Part shown: piece after piece, positions 1 to 10,400 of the stretch
Layout: each line of letters opens with the position of its first letter
Position numbering within the stretch: the stretch's first letter is position 1
Source: Lineus longissimus
Lineage: Eukaryota; Nemertea; Pilidiophora; Heteronemertea; Lineidae
Direction of reading: 5' to 3'
Assembly: GCF_910592395.1 (NCBI RefSeq)
Contig: NC_088308.1
Location: 21,283,501 to 21,343,500 of the forward strand
Length of the DNA stretch: 60,000 bases
Position numbers and translations under genes: made by a program
Notes under the pieces: generated by a model
What the model saw: only the letters and a program-made list of their open reading frames with translations
The model's database searches: none
Told to the model about the DNA's origin: nothing

Positions 1-210
1 CCACCCCTATCAACATCCAACTCTGAAACCCTCTCTTAAATCCTACTCAGCATGGTTCCAACATGTTTTATGTTTTGCATGATATACATGTAAGGAGGGG
101 TTCACGTAGCCTGTATATTGACCTACAGTGTAAGTAGCTTATTATTAGGAGGTCTGTTGATAAGAGCTGTTTGAAGATGTCAGTCATGTCAGAGTGGTGC
201 AGTGCACATG
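1..210. other. Noncoding, presumed intron
   Basis: No coding segment with splice sites seen. TACATGTA occurs near 85. Confidence 0.4.
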
Positions 211-219
211 CTTAGTAGG

Positions 220-625
220 GCTGAAAGGGTGGATGTCGTCCTGGGTGCCGACAAATGGTACCCAGGTTCGAGATCGACTGGACAATAAGCACCCTGGGTG
301 CCATTACACTAGACAAACAGCACCCAGCTCTTTTTGCCTGGCTTTCGGATCTTAGGGACGAGGACGTTTCTTGAAATCTCGTTTTATCTCGTGCCGTGGT
401 ACTTGTGGCATTAGCAGGTCTTTGTAAGCACATTTCGGATGATTTATTCAGAAAAGGTATATAGGAGGGATATATCCGAAATGTGCTTTCAAAGACCTAT
501 AGGCCTAAACGCGTTTTTTTCTGTTTGTCTGTTCTTTTTATTTCGAGCACTGCTAATGCCGCAAGTAACACGGCGCGAGATAAAACGAGATTGTCGGCAC
601 CCAGGACGACATCCACCCTTTCAGC
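220..625. mobile_element. MULE-like foldback element with 9-bp target duplication
   Basis: The ends form a perfect 36-bp inverted repeat (219-254 against 591-626) starting GCTGAAAGGGTGGATGTC. The symmetry continues inward: a stretch near 380-440 matches the reverse complement of roughly 472-590, with an unpaired insert on each side. The element is flanked by direct CTTAGTAGG copies at 211-219 and 626-634. Long inverted ends plus a 9-bp duplication are typical of Mutator-like elements; no transposase is present. Confidence 0.7.
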
Positions 626-634
626 CTTAGTAGG

Positions 635-995
635 GTATGAACACCCTAGCAAAAGTCATCGGATCACTTATGGTATAAACACCCCGACAATGGTCGTCAG
701 ATCACTTACGGTGACTGATACACACGCAGTGAAATGGGTCTTATTTGTGTAATCGGCTCGAAATGTACATAGTTTATATTTAGCTTTCCGGGTGTTAATA
801 GGGCCTACTAAGGGTTCGCCCTCTTTTCGTGTACTCTCATTATTATATCTTTGTAGTTTGTAGGAAAAATAATCGTCAATAACGTATGAGTAATGATGTT
901 TTCAGGTACTGTCGGCAACTTTTTGAAACATAAACTCGCCTACCTGGCTATAGCTTATCATATGAGTCTCCTTATGGCTTGAATTAAATCTAAAA
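635..995. other. Noncoding, nothing recognised
   Basis: AT-rich presumed intron sequence without splice-bounded open frame or repeat structure. Confidence 0.4.
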
Positions 996-1104
996 GTCTG
1001 GGCCCGGTTGTTCAAAACGGTTGTTAAACCCTTTAGACTTAACTTTAAGTTAAGTTAACACTAGCATTGGTGACAAAACTTGGTTTGAACACCTGGGCCC
1101 AGAC
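996..1104. mobile_element. MITE, GGGCCCGGTTGTTCAAAA family, copy 1
   Basis: The ends are inverted (GTCTGGGCCCGGTTGTTC at the left; the right end reads back as GTCTGGGCCCAGGTGTTC). The interior carries the palindromic ttaagttaagttaa block seen in other copies. It sits in the intron just upstream of exon a. Confidence 0.75.
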
Positions 1105-1159
1105 CTGTCAGCAAATGTCAGGCTGGACATTCCCAACTGTATCTCTTTTTCTTATTCAG

Positions 1160-1312
1160 TGGTAGGTGTGACCCCTGCTGTTCAAGGAATGCAAGAAGGC
1201 GGTGAAAAGAAGCAACGCCCTTTACCACCGCCACCACCACCACAACCCACCTCTGTAACTTCTCAAATACCAAGATCTGCTCAGTCACTATTGGATGCGC
1301 CTGCAGAAGAAG
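1160..1312 (+). CDS. Adaptor gene, exon a
   Basis: The acceptor follows the pyrimidine-rich tctctttttcttattcag. The exon starts with two bases completing a codon and ends one base into the next, before gttaga. It encodes about 50 residues including a run of six prolines. The upstream exon is outside the window or was not recognised. Confidence 0.8.
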
Positions 1313-4300
1313 GTTAGAGATTATTTTAAAGTCATTTTGATTGCTAGAATAACCTCTATTAAAGATATTTGAAATTGTGTACAATAGATTTCTGTTCACT
1401 TTTTATTCACTTCTGGTAACATTTTGTGAACTTTAGCTTTAAACTGAATTCTTCTACAATACTAAAGGATCTGAAATGTTGTCACATTAACATTCACAAT
1501 TATATTTTCAGAAAATCCCTATTCCGAGCAAAGTTCGAGTATGGCAGAGTTAATTTCTATACAAGATGAATTCAAGAAAGGCATGTTTAGTCATGAGCAA
1601 ACGCTTAGTAGATTCGAACATTGGAAAGCAAAGTTTGATAATGGTACCTCAAAGAGTTTGAAAACCAGAATGGTGAGTCTATAGGGGGAGGTGGAGTGAA
1701 AATGATTGCAGGGCCAGCGCTGAAGACAATAGATTGATAGTGGTGCAACATTTCCCAAATTTGAATATACAGTAGAACCTCTCTGTTAAGGACACCCTTG
1801 GGACTGACAAGTGCTGTCCTTAATAGAGAGGTGTCCTGATTAGAAAGTTCAAATTGAATGGAAATAACCAGTTTGGGGCCAAAACCGGTGTCTTTAATAG
1901 AGAGGTTGTCCTTAATAGAGAGGTGTCCGCTAAGATAGGTTCTACTGTACATACAATTTTCAATGGACTAGCTTTAATTGGTATGCTAGGTGTTTTTCTA
2001 CATGAACACAATGCCAAGAAAGCTGATCGCGGACGTGCATGATGTTCTGGATCCCTCATAAAATCCTCTAAGATTGCACGCTTTCCAATTATTAATATAT
2101 GACAAATCCAATAATTCTATTTCAGAGCAACTTGCAAAGATTCCGACGTTATTTCGCAGATAAAGGATCGAAGAAAGAAGTTATAGATATCACTCATTTT
2201 AAGGTGGGATTATAAACTTTTGATGGTGATGTTAGTTATCTCACATCAAAATGTATTTACAAATGATTTGTGTTTTTAACTTTCATGCATGAATGAAATC
2301 ATGAGTCACCTCAGAGGGGGACGAAATTCAACAACATACTACAGTAAATAGCATTAAACTCGATTTTGATATTGTGCTCTTGAGATACCATAAAATTTAG
2401 ATACTAGGGAGTCGCTGAAAAACTGAAGTTAAAACTGAGTTTACTTATACCTGATACATGTACAGGTGGCTATGCTTGCTTATGCTTAGACAGCAGAAGT
2501 TTACAATCTGAGCGAGTCGTAATGTGGTGGTGTCCTCCTCTGATGAGAATACAGGCCACTAGGCCCATTACAATAGGTGAAAACAGAAATACCGGTAGGT
2601 GAAGAGGAGGAAGAATGAGAAGAATGGTTCTTCAGAATTTGATCAATTATGCTTCCAATTTTCATTTAAGTCGCCAAAAGTACCGCAGCCTAAGAACCTA
2701 TCACGAGCACCTGAGCCACTCCCTCGAGAAGAATTGCGCCTTGGTCGTCCAAAGCCCTTTCTGAAAAAAAGGTCCGATAGTTCTCGATCGGTTAGCTCTG
2801 CAAGCAGTGGTAAGTCCTGGGGTTTAATTAATCACATCTAAAACCTAAAGATAACTTTAACTGACATTTTTTAGAATACTTGATGCGAGGCTACTGGTCG
2901 GCATAGTTTACAAGTGTTGTTAATAATGAAAATGATAAATAACACTTGATATAGCGCCCTGTCTGCTGAAAATTAACTTAAGTTCAAAAGCGCCTGCTCA
3001 AAAGTCACATTACCACTCAAAAATAGTCAAACATTGAAATGACATTGGAAGCGGAATCCGAATGTCTTGAGTAAGGTCTTAAAACTGTCGATATTATTGG
3101 CAGTTCTTATACGTATCAGCAGAGCGTTTCGCATTTGGGGATCAGTGTCACAGATGCCCTTACACCGAATGCTATCAGCCGAAATCTTGGGTACACTATG
3201 AACTCATATGCCGATTCTGAACGCAGTGATGATGGTTCACATAATTTGGACATCGTCCTACTGCTGCCACTCTTTCCATTGGCCAACAGCTCCTGTTAGT
3301 GCCCAAGCGTACATGTATACTACAAGAATGAACAAACATACACATACTTAACACTATTTCAATTTACCTGGGCCCGGTTGTTCAAAACAAATTTTGTAGC
3401 TAACAATGGTGCTAACATAACTAGGCGTTATCTCCTTCAGTTAAGTTCTGACACCAAGTTAACTCAACGCCAGCATTAGTGACAGAACTTGTCATGAACG
3501 AACGGGCCCTAATATTTACCTTCTGTCACTGCAGGCTCAAGGACTTCCAACCTCAGTCAACTGAGTGTGGGCGACAGCGGAAACGTGACAGAAGTAAGTT
3601 CTGTTATCTGCATATAATTTTCAAGTATCGTTATATGTGTGCATTTAAAATCATATCATTTGATGAAATGTTACAGAATGGAAGTTGATATTTTTACGTC
3701 ACTGTTGGTATTGATTGTCTCACCAAAACTGCTTAGATGGAGCAAAAATGTCTGCCAAAACCTCAGCTCTGCTTCGGTTTTGGTGTCCATTTTTAGCTCT
3801 GCCCTTGTGGTTTTGGTGAGACAACCAATACCTCCAGTTCTGTATCGCATTTTTAGCCAGCAAGGCCTTATTATAAGTGGCTGGAAAAATTTAGAAATGC
3901 TGAAAGCAATGAAAGGGCCTATTTTTGATGTGATTTTAAATGCTTTTTGACTGCTTCCATGTTTTGCACAAACCCAAGCTGTTTTGGGTGCCAAACCATT
4001 AACTTAAAAACGAGTTCATAGGTGCATAGTGCATTTACACTGTAAGTTGGGTTAATGATAAACCAAGATGGACCGGTATTGAATATGCCATCGGACCTGT
4101 ATCATTCTTGATCGCTCTTCTGCAGGAGATCTATGAAGAATATGGTTCCGACCACTGTACAATTACAAATGCACCAAAGGCCACAACAGTAAGTTATTTG
4201 TGACCACTGGCATGTCGCCATGAGCTTAGCAGGTTTAGACGGACTGGTTGTTCATGTCACTGGTGTCTGCCCTTTGTGATATCTGAGTACATTAATTTCT

Positions 4301-5096
4301 ACCATTATCTCTTTGTGACATGTGCCAGGTTTTGCTTGTGACGGGTCACATTTTACATCCTAGGTTGAGTTAGAGGTGCCATTATGCTCAATGGCCAATT
4401 TTCAAGCCGACAAACATGTCAAATTGAACGAGCTGTTACGTTCAGTTTCAAAAATGTGTTCACCTGCTTCCAAAATGGGGTGGTGAAGTGACACTCCTAG
4501 ACTTACACATACGCAGACCCCCCCCCCCCAGTTTGCCTCTGTTTCAGATAGGTATTTCTTCCTTCTTGCTGGTTTACATAAGCCGGTTCAATAATATCAG
4601 TTTAAAACACGTTTGCGGCCGAAATTTAATTGTTTCTGAACGAGCTGAATTTTTTGCAAAATTTATGTTCCTGTTTGCGTCCCAAATCGCGAAAATTGCA
4701 GAAACATGAAAAATAAAATTCCTGGTTTACACGTCATGGTTTATTTATGATGCCTAATAAATAACCTACTACAAAGTAGTTGAAGGGGTGGAAAGATCTA
4801 AGACTGAGAGATAATCTATTACTCTATGAGGTGCAGCTAGGGTAACTTCCACTTATTCTAATATTCTTCAGAACATATACTCGGCATCACCGGCATCGCG
4901 CGCTGATTCTCCACCCCCACCAGTTCCTCCACGCAACGCATCAATTCCAGGACCACCTATTGTTCGGCAGCTACCGATTCCACCACCCCTTTTAGGCCGC
5001 CCGACATGGCCTGGTGGTCAAGATGATGATGACGACGAGATCGAGGGTTTGCCACCAGCGCCTGCTGTGCCACCCCTACCTCCCAGGAATTACTGA
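1160..5096 (+). CDS. C-terminal seven exons of a proline-rich adaptor, PIK3AP1/BANK1/Dof-like
   Basis: Seven exons at 1160-1312, 1512-1672, 2126-2203, 2671-2809, 3535-3593, 4126-4188 and 4872-5096 join in one continuous frame of about 290 residues ending in TGA. Each has an AG acceptor and a GT donor, and intron phases agree throughout. In order the protein shows a PLPPPPPPQP tract, a predicted helix (MAELISIQDEFKKGMFSHEQ), a basic stretch (RFRRYFADKGSKK), a Ser/Arg/Pro-rich linker, a tyrosine motif EIYEEYG, then a Pro-rich tail with VPPRN and LPPRN, i.e. class II SH3-ligand patterns, and an acidic DDDDDE patch. This order (helical segment, tyrosines, proline-rich tail) resembles the C-terminal half of B-cell PI3K adaptors and insect Dof. 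On that reading it would be a cytoplasmic scaffold below receptor tyrosine kinases. The diagnostic TIR/DBB and ankyrin parts would lie left of the window, so the family call is tentative; that this is a real gene is much firmer. Confidence 0.6.
1512..1672 (+). CDS. Adaptor gene, exon b
   Basis: The acceptor is tattttcag and the donor gtgagt; the phase matches exon a. It encodes a charged, probably helical segment with the pattern IQDEFKKG..SHEQ.LSRFEHWK, the part that most suggests the PIK3AP1/BANK1 group. NPYSEQ near its start is a possible phosphotyrosine site. Confidence 0.88.
1770..1947. mobile_element. Pogo/Tc1-mariner-type MITE with TA duplication
   Basis: It is flanked by TA on both sides. 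Terminal inverted repeat CAGTAGAACC at the left and GGTTCTACTG at the right. Inside, the motif taatagagaggtgtcc occurs repeatedly in both orientations. Short CAGT-starting ends with TA duplications are characteristic of pogo/Tigger derivatives. It lies in the intron between exons b and c. Confidence 0.75.
2126..2203 (+). CDS. Adaptor gene, exon c
   Basis: A 78-nt phase-0 exon between ttctatttcag and gtggga. It encodes 26 residues, mostly basic (RFRRYFADKGSKK). Confidence 0.85.
2671..2809 (+). CDS. Adaptor gene, exon d (start may be 2599)
   Basis: It encodes a Pro/Arg/Ser-rich linker (SPKVPQPKN ... RSVSSASS) and ends at a consensus gtaagt donor. The acceptor is ambiguous. The AAG at 2668-2670 has a good pyrimidine tract and starts in phase. 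A TAG just before 2599 is also in phase and would add 24 residues, but has a purine-rich upstream. I prefer 2671. Confidence 0.75.
3369..3510. mobile_element. MITE, GGGCCCGGTTGTTCAAAA family, copy 2
   Basis: Left end TGGGCCCGGTTGTTCAAAAC; the right end reads back as AGGGCCCGTTCGTTCATGAC. The interior has ttatctccttcagttaa and the inverted gttaactcaacgccagcatt block shared with copies 3 and 4. It ends about 25 bases before exon e. Confidence 0.75.
3535..3593 (+). CDS. Adaptor gene, exon e
   Basis: A 59-nt exon between ttctgtcactgcag and gtaagt, in phase, encoding a Ser-rich linker (SRTSNLSQLSVGDSGNVTE). Its acceptor lies only about 20 bases downstream of a MITE end at 3510. Confidence 0.82.
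3707..3832. repeat. Long imperfect hairpin in intron
   Basis: Arms 3707-3750 and 3789-3832 are near-perfect reverse complements, outer part GGTATTGATTGTCTCACC with one mismatch. A second inner stem (CCAAAACC / GGTTTTGG) closes a small loop. Weaker pairing extends outward to about 3673 and 3845. It may be a foldback transposon remnant or a precursor-like RNA hairpin. Confidence 0.7.
3948..4046. repeat. Dispersed repeat, copy 1 of a pair
   Basis: About 98 bases similar in the same orientation to 6119-6216: both begin tgactgcttc, continue with ttttgcacaaa and end near acactgtaa. Confidence 0.5.
4126..4188 (+). CDS. Adaptor gene, exon f
   Basis: A 63-nt phase-0 exon between gctcttctgcag and gtaagt. 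It encodes EIYEEYGSDH..., two closely spaced tyrosines in an acidic setting, typical of SH2-docking sites. Confidence 0.85.
4518..4529. repeat. C homopolymer
   Basis: Twelve consecutive C in the last intron of the adaptor gene, likely length-variable. Confidence 0.8.
4872..5096 (+). CDS. Adaptor gene, terminal exon g
   Basis: The acceptor is ctaatattcttcag; the exon reads in phase for 74 codons to TGA at 5094-5096. It encodes NIYSASPASR, then PPPPVPPRN, an acidic QDDDDDE patch and a terminal PPLPPRNY. The two PPxPPRN motifs are candidate SH3 ligands. Confidence 0.9.
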   Translation, partial: NIYSASPASRADSPPPPVPPRNASIPGPPIVRQLPIPPPLLGRPTWPGGQDDDDDEIEGLPPAPAVPPLPPRNY

Positions 5097-6021
5097 GGAT
5101 GAAAAAACATCTCTGCTGCAGTTATGTTTATGCATCATGAGCGACAGACACATTTAAAGTGTTTTTCAGATAGATCTGGCCGAAGGTACTTCACTGACCT
5201 CTTGTCACTAAACTGTAACAGTGTGATCACAAATACGTGTAGTAATGTTAGACAGCCTTTGGCAGCCGGTGTCATAGTTGACACCGTGAAAGAGCTTTGG
5301 CTCGGGTAACCTAAGGATAACTTATGCAAGTATCAATTCGTTTCTTGTACCCCCCCTCCTCAAGGGTAGTTAAGCTATCACCACTAATCTTTGCCGATGC
5401 TTGAGTAGTATTTATTTTTCCTTTAGTGAAAATTTTGCGAAGCTGGAAAGAATAAGGATGCTAATGTGTCGATGTCTTGTCGAACATACAGCCTTACCCA
5501 GTAAAATTAGTCCGGTTACTTTATATGATGGTGATAACTGATATATTGTTGATGGTGATGTCTTGACGAAAGAAAAAGTAGCATTGGTGAAAAAAGGGTG
5601 ATGCTTGAGCCTTAAGATGTCGTTATAGGGTGATAAGGTGTCGTACCCTTGAGGAGGAGGGGGGGTACAAGACACGAATTGATACTTGCATTAAGAGTTG
5701 TGCAATATCACTATCATTTGGTAAATGTGATCTGGTCACATTCCTGAGTTCAACTAAGTACCTTTGGCCAGAACGTTATAAGAAACACTACACTCTTTTG
5801 ATAATTGCTGAATTCCTAAGACTTCTGTCAGTCAATTGCTACAGCATACCAGGTATAGCATCTTGGCATGGATATACTCAAATCTTTTCTTGCCCTTGGT
5901 TAGTCATAACACAAAAATGATGTGAGTGAAGTAATTGAATTGATTTCAATAATGGTAATATTGTTTACTTCTTTATAGTATTCTTGAATATGGTGCATGT
6001 AATAGACCTACCAAGAATAAA
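5097..6021 (+). other. Probable 3' UTR of the adaptor gene
   Basis: Noncoding sequence follows the stop. The first well placed AATAAA with a T-rich downstream stretch is at 6016-6021. A foldback repeat (5322-5694) lies inside. The true cleavage site cannot be told from sequence alone. Confidence 0.4.
5322..5694. mobile_element. Foldback element in the adaptor 3' flank
   Basis: Left arm from 5322 (TGCAAGTATCAATTCG, then a C-rich tract and CTCAAGGGTA) pairs with the right arm ending at 5694. Interrupted similarity continues inward on both sides. The centre is AT-rich. No coding frame; no clear target duplication, so class unassigned. Confidence 0.65.
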
Positions 6022-6118
6022 CAAAAGCTAAGTTTTTTAAAGCAAAACAGCCACACCTTATCTGACATTAGGTACCAATTTTTATGCTGAATTCCAACAA
6101 ATCACTGAATTGTGATAT

Positions 6119-6216
6119 TGACTGCTTCAGTATTTTGCACAAATCAAAGCGATTATGGTCACCTTAAACCACAACCCGCTGCTGCCAGAACGAGGCTCAG
6201 CGCTCATACACTGTAA
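6119..6216. repeat. Dispersed repeat, copy 2 of a pair
   Basis: Matches 3948-4046 over its length with scattered substitutions; possibly a short SINE-like family. Confidence 0.5.
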
Positions 6217-6443
6217 ACAGCGCCACCTTGTCACCAATGTGTTTTGATATGTATAATTTACAACGAGGTACAATATATGTCATAAAAACTAGAAAAAATG
6301 TAACAGGAAGAGAGACCCGACTTCATAAGTCTAATTTATTCTTGGTAAAACCTATCTGCAATGCCTATGTATATAAGCTTACTGATATATTTTTTATAAC
6401 TCAAGAGGATATATTTTGTTACAATTTGTGCTATTATTATCTG

Positions 6444-6570
6444 TAAAGGTATTAAGCCCTACATATTTTCGAAAACCTTAATATTCTATAAAGGTAGAGC
6501 CTTTCATATTTTCGAAATCTTTAATATTTTATGAAGGTAGAGCCTTTCATATTTTCGAAAAACTTAATGT
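6444..6570. repeat. Three-copy tandem repeat, unit about 45 bp
   Basis: The block aaggtagagcctttcatatt followed by ttcgaaa occurs near 6446, 6491 and 6534, the first copy most diverged. Confidence 0.7.
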
Positions 6571-7177
6571 ATTTACCTGCCTGACTGTTGTGATTGTGAT
6601 AGTTATTTTGGTAATAGTATTTATAAAGACGACAGAATTGTAAACCGACAAATTTTTGCAAGCATTAATGTTCTTTGATTCTCAGATAACCTCGATTTGC
6701 AAAACACTTTTGAACTGGAATTGAAATAGCTGAACGAAATTTTGTAAATTTACCAAAATAAAAGTTGTGGAATTTTCAAATTCAAAAGTGCAAAGATTTC
6801 CAAGTTTACAGTGTTAACTGTGATAAACGTGTCTTGACAGAATTGTGATATATTTTCTTATGTACGGTTTTCAGTTGCTGGCAATCAAATGAAGATCAAC
6901 CAAGGGCCTTTATTCTCAGGCACATAGGTATTCAGGTGTCTCATGTTGTACCGTGGTTTCTAGCTTGTTTATTTGTGAAATGATTTGTTTGTGATAGTAT
7001 TGTTTATATAAATGTGCATGCTTGTGAACTTACAATTTACTTTAATTTGGCTAATGATGATTGCAAGTTATTGATAGAGGCTATACATTAACTGACAATT
7101 TTTGTGGTTATCTACATGTATGTGGGCACAAAGCACTTTGTTGTCCACTACAGTTATTTTACAGTATTCATACACAA
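6571..7177. other. Noncoding, AT-rich
   Basis: No splice-bounded coding frame. AATAAA occurs near 6759. Otherwise nothing recognised. Confidence 0.4.
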
Positions 7178-7264
7178 GGCAGTGCTTTAAAGTTATTCAT
7201 TTGTTGTCACAGAGCGACCGACGTTCATGTATAAAGCAGTGCTTTAAAATTATTTATTTGTTGT
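7178..7264. repeat. 57-bp tandem duplication
   Basis: gcagtgctttaaa followed by an attnatttgttgt block appears at 7178 and again at 7235 with a few substitutions. Confidence 0.65.
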
Positions 7265-7617
7265 GGGCTGTTATTTTCGTTTTTGAGACTAATTAATGTG
7301 AACATTGAATTGCCCGAACTATTTAATTGTCATGATTACTGCATAATAAACATAATTTTGGTTGATTTCCCCAAATTAGATCATTCAAAATGATAGGTAG
7401 AATTGCCGTGGCTCGATGTGTTTCGATTTTATATTGATATCATTTATAGCTCAAATGTATCTTCCTATACATTTCCAATAATAAAGGTGGACTTCACATG
7501 TAGTCTAATCATGATTTACAATATTGTGTACCCGAGCCAAGAACACAGCCTCTATCATAATCTAATGGTTATGCTGTCATTAGCTAAGATTTAGAATGAA
7601 TCTCAGATACCCGGGCA

Positions 7618-7830
7618 AAAATGTGTTTCTATTATAAATGTGGATTTAAATGTGTTTCAGAGCCCAGGGCCGGGTTGTTCAAAAGTACAAAAGTCACGTT
7701 ATCCTTAACGGTTACATTAATTATCCTTAAGGACGTTATCTCTTTCAGTTAAACCCATTAAAATGTTCCCGTTAAGACTCACATTTGTAATGTCTCCGTT
7801 AAAGCTAACGTTATTTGAACAACACGACCC

Positions 7831-7862
<32 letters not shown>

Positions 7863-7985
7863 ATGTCAATATTCTAAATGTATTTCAGAGCTCTGGACGG
7901 AAATGTGGTAATATTGTAAATGTAGATTTAAAATGTATTTTAGAGCTCCAGGTGGCAGTGTGTGAATATTATGTACAACATATTG
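7618..7985. repeat. Diverged tandem array split by a MITE
   Basis: Units built on aatgtatttcagagctc with an upstream aatattctaaatgt occur at about 7618-7666, 7859-7896, 7900-7950 and 7955-7985. The MITE at 7667-7833 and its G run interrupt the first boundary. Confidence 0.55.
7667..7858. mobile_element. MITE, GGGCCCGGTTGTTCAAAA family, copy 3, with terminal G28
   Basis: Left end GGGCCGGGTTGTTCAAAAG; the right end reads back as CCCGGGTCGTGTTGTTCAAA. The interior has ttatctctttcagttaa. The right terminus runs into 28 uninterrupted G at 7831-7858. Confidence 0.75.
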
Positions 7986-8483
7986 ATATTTATTCAAGAG
8001 TGATGGTGCTATTTTATTCCAGAGAACCCGGTACAAACCTTTGTAGAAAAAGGGACACAGCATTTGATATATTTGCATGCAAAGCTTACTTTTGAAATTG
8101 ATTTATCAACTTGTTTGTTTCTTCCTTCATAATATTCTATAGATTTTCCACTTACACATCGTTAAATTACGTTTACCTATCAGAGGTTTCATGTAACTGG
8201 GTTGATCTCAGCACTATGCCCGGTCTAGCCATTTTGCCCAGGAGAGAGAGTTAAGATTTATCTGTTGACGGCTCCATCTGACAATGTCTGAATGCTTACT
8301 TTTCTAGCAGGATAAAAATGGAAGTAGAAAAGTGTCAGGACATTGATCTTTTTACAGCTGACCTGCAAAATTTCATATTACAGTTAGATAATTTACATTG
8401 TTTGTGGTTATTTTGTTATCCATAGATGTATATTTTTCAACTGCAAAGACAGCGTAAGCATGGTAAAGAAGAATAGAGTTTAA
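7986..8483. other. Noncoding, nothing recognised
   Basis: No coding or repeat signature found. Confidence 0.4.
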
Positions 8484-8882
8484 CTCTTTCAGTGCCAAGG
8501 ACGTACATGTACGTCCTAAATATTAAGGTATTTTAGTTCCTCCAGACGACACCAGATGTCCCCAGCTACTCAAATGTGGTTCATATGGTTTCTCTGGCCT
8601 GGGGCGTCCAAATTGAATAATTTTTTCGACTGAGAGGGTGGGGTGGGGTTTGCCACCCCTCATTTTAGGTGAAAAATGGTGAAAATCGGCCAAAAATACC
8701 ACTCCCTCAAAAAAATTTAGAACATAATCCTAGTATGCCCCTACTTATTACTGCTGTTTTATTGAAACAGGAGGTAAAGACAAAGGTTTTGAAGAATTTT
8801 GATGAGTGTATCTCAATTATTTTTGTGAGATTTTGGGTAGTGACAATGCCCAAAAATGCCCAAATCCTGGGCACTGAAAGAG
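8484..8882. mobile_element. PiggyBac-like non-autonomous element with TTAA duplication
   Basis: Terminal inverted repeat CTCTTTCAGTGCC at 8484-8496 and GGCACTGAAAGAG at 8870-8882, flanked by TTAA at 8480-8483 and 8883-8886. A perfect acgtacatgtacgt palindrome lies just inside the left end. The TTAA duplication is the hallmark of piggyBac; no transposase frame remains. Confidence 0.75.
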
Positions 8883-8886
8883 TTAA

Positions 8887-10400
8887 GGAGTACCATTGTT
8901 GACAAATAAATTATTCAACTTTTTTGCCCAGGTTGAATCGTACTTTGAGAGATTGCAAATCATTCACCAGACTGGTTCTACCAAATGTTTTGCTATAATA
9001 ATGTGATACAACTAAATAATTTTAAACTCTCAACATAACCAATCATTATCATACATTGTAGATCTCAAAAAGGGGAATGCTTGAAATGAGGTACTGTAAA
9101 TTCTCACAGGTGTTTTATTTTTGCAGGTTTTGGGAATAACCTAGATTCATCAAAATAAAAATTGCGGAAAAATATTTTTGATTGGAATAACTGAAAGAAT
9201 TTGTGTAATCCGCCAATATAAAAAACATGAACTCTTTTGAAAGATAATTATATGAAGAGGTTCGAAAACTTGGCAGTGTGTAGTAATCCTTCCTGCATCT
9301 GAACTCCCGTTTTTCTAGTTCGTTGTTTTCCATCAATTGGATAGATGGCTATACTGGCTACGCTGAATTCCATGAGCTAAAGGTACAGAAGTCCGAAAGA
9401 CTTTGTCTATTCTTTAAAGTCAGGAAGGACTCATAATATCAGCGAAAAGTTACGAAAAGCTATCATTGATATAGAAAGATTCCTGTGGACAAAATTTCTA
9501 CCTCATAAGTAACTGTGGCACCATGGACCATTCATTGGTATCATAGGACTATGCCTTGTATGGTTCATAGTCCGATTCCCATCATAATGATCTCTGGTAT
9601 ATTTATGTGTGACCTACTTATTTAAACATGACCTGTAAGAGCTTATTTCATTTGAAACGTCACGCCTTGGAAACAAAGAAGTTGAGAAATAAATTGTTAA
9701 AAATGTTAAAAAAAATTCTTATGTTAATGCCAGAAGGACACTTTTGCTATGTCACTTTGTTTCTCACACGAGACATTCCTCATAACGGGAAGGCTACCAT
9801 CCTGAGTACACTCCTAAAGCAGTGATGACATTCAAAATGTTCTTTCATGTATGTCAAAAATACAATTTCAATTGCCGCATTGGAGTGGAAGTAAACCCAG
9901 TGAGCCAGTTGTTCTGCCTGTTGGACTCTGGGGACCTCTGTGACTGGTCTGCCGCTGGAACAAAAAAGAGGCTAATAGTAATACGTACCATTGACGCTGT
10001 CCAAATCCCCAGTATAATTTGCTATACATGAACATTGGGCTGAGTAAAAAAACTGAAGTTTAGAATTCCTACGGCGCAAAATTGCATAACATTCCCGGAC
10101 CTCATCGCAGTAATCACCATGCGAAATAATTCTAGTGACACTGAGACAGCCGGCCTGGGGAACCTGTCCCGCGCGTGGTCCCCGGGGAGGTGCCCCTTTC
10201 CATCCATGCATTTTAAAAGAACTGGTTGCTCATTCGTTGTATCGCTTTCCGCTACCACTCATATCATTTGAAAAGAACCTATACATTCATTATTTCTATA
10301 GTGACGAGTATCATGACAGTTAGTTGACGGGATAATCTTGCTATTGTACACTCGTTTGATAATATTTCCTTTTAACGGATGAAGTGGCCATACATTGAGC
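8887..10400. other. Noncoding, nothing recognised
   Basis: Short open frames only, none with convincing splice borders. Confidence 0.4.

Noticed and set aside
261-275. B-box-like ggttcgagatc
   Set aside because: No A-box at proper spacing; it is inside the MULE-like foldback.
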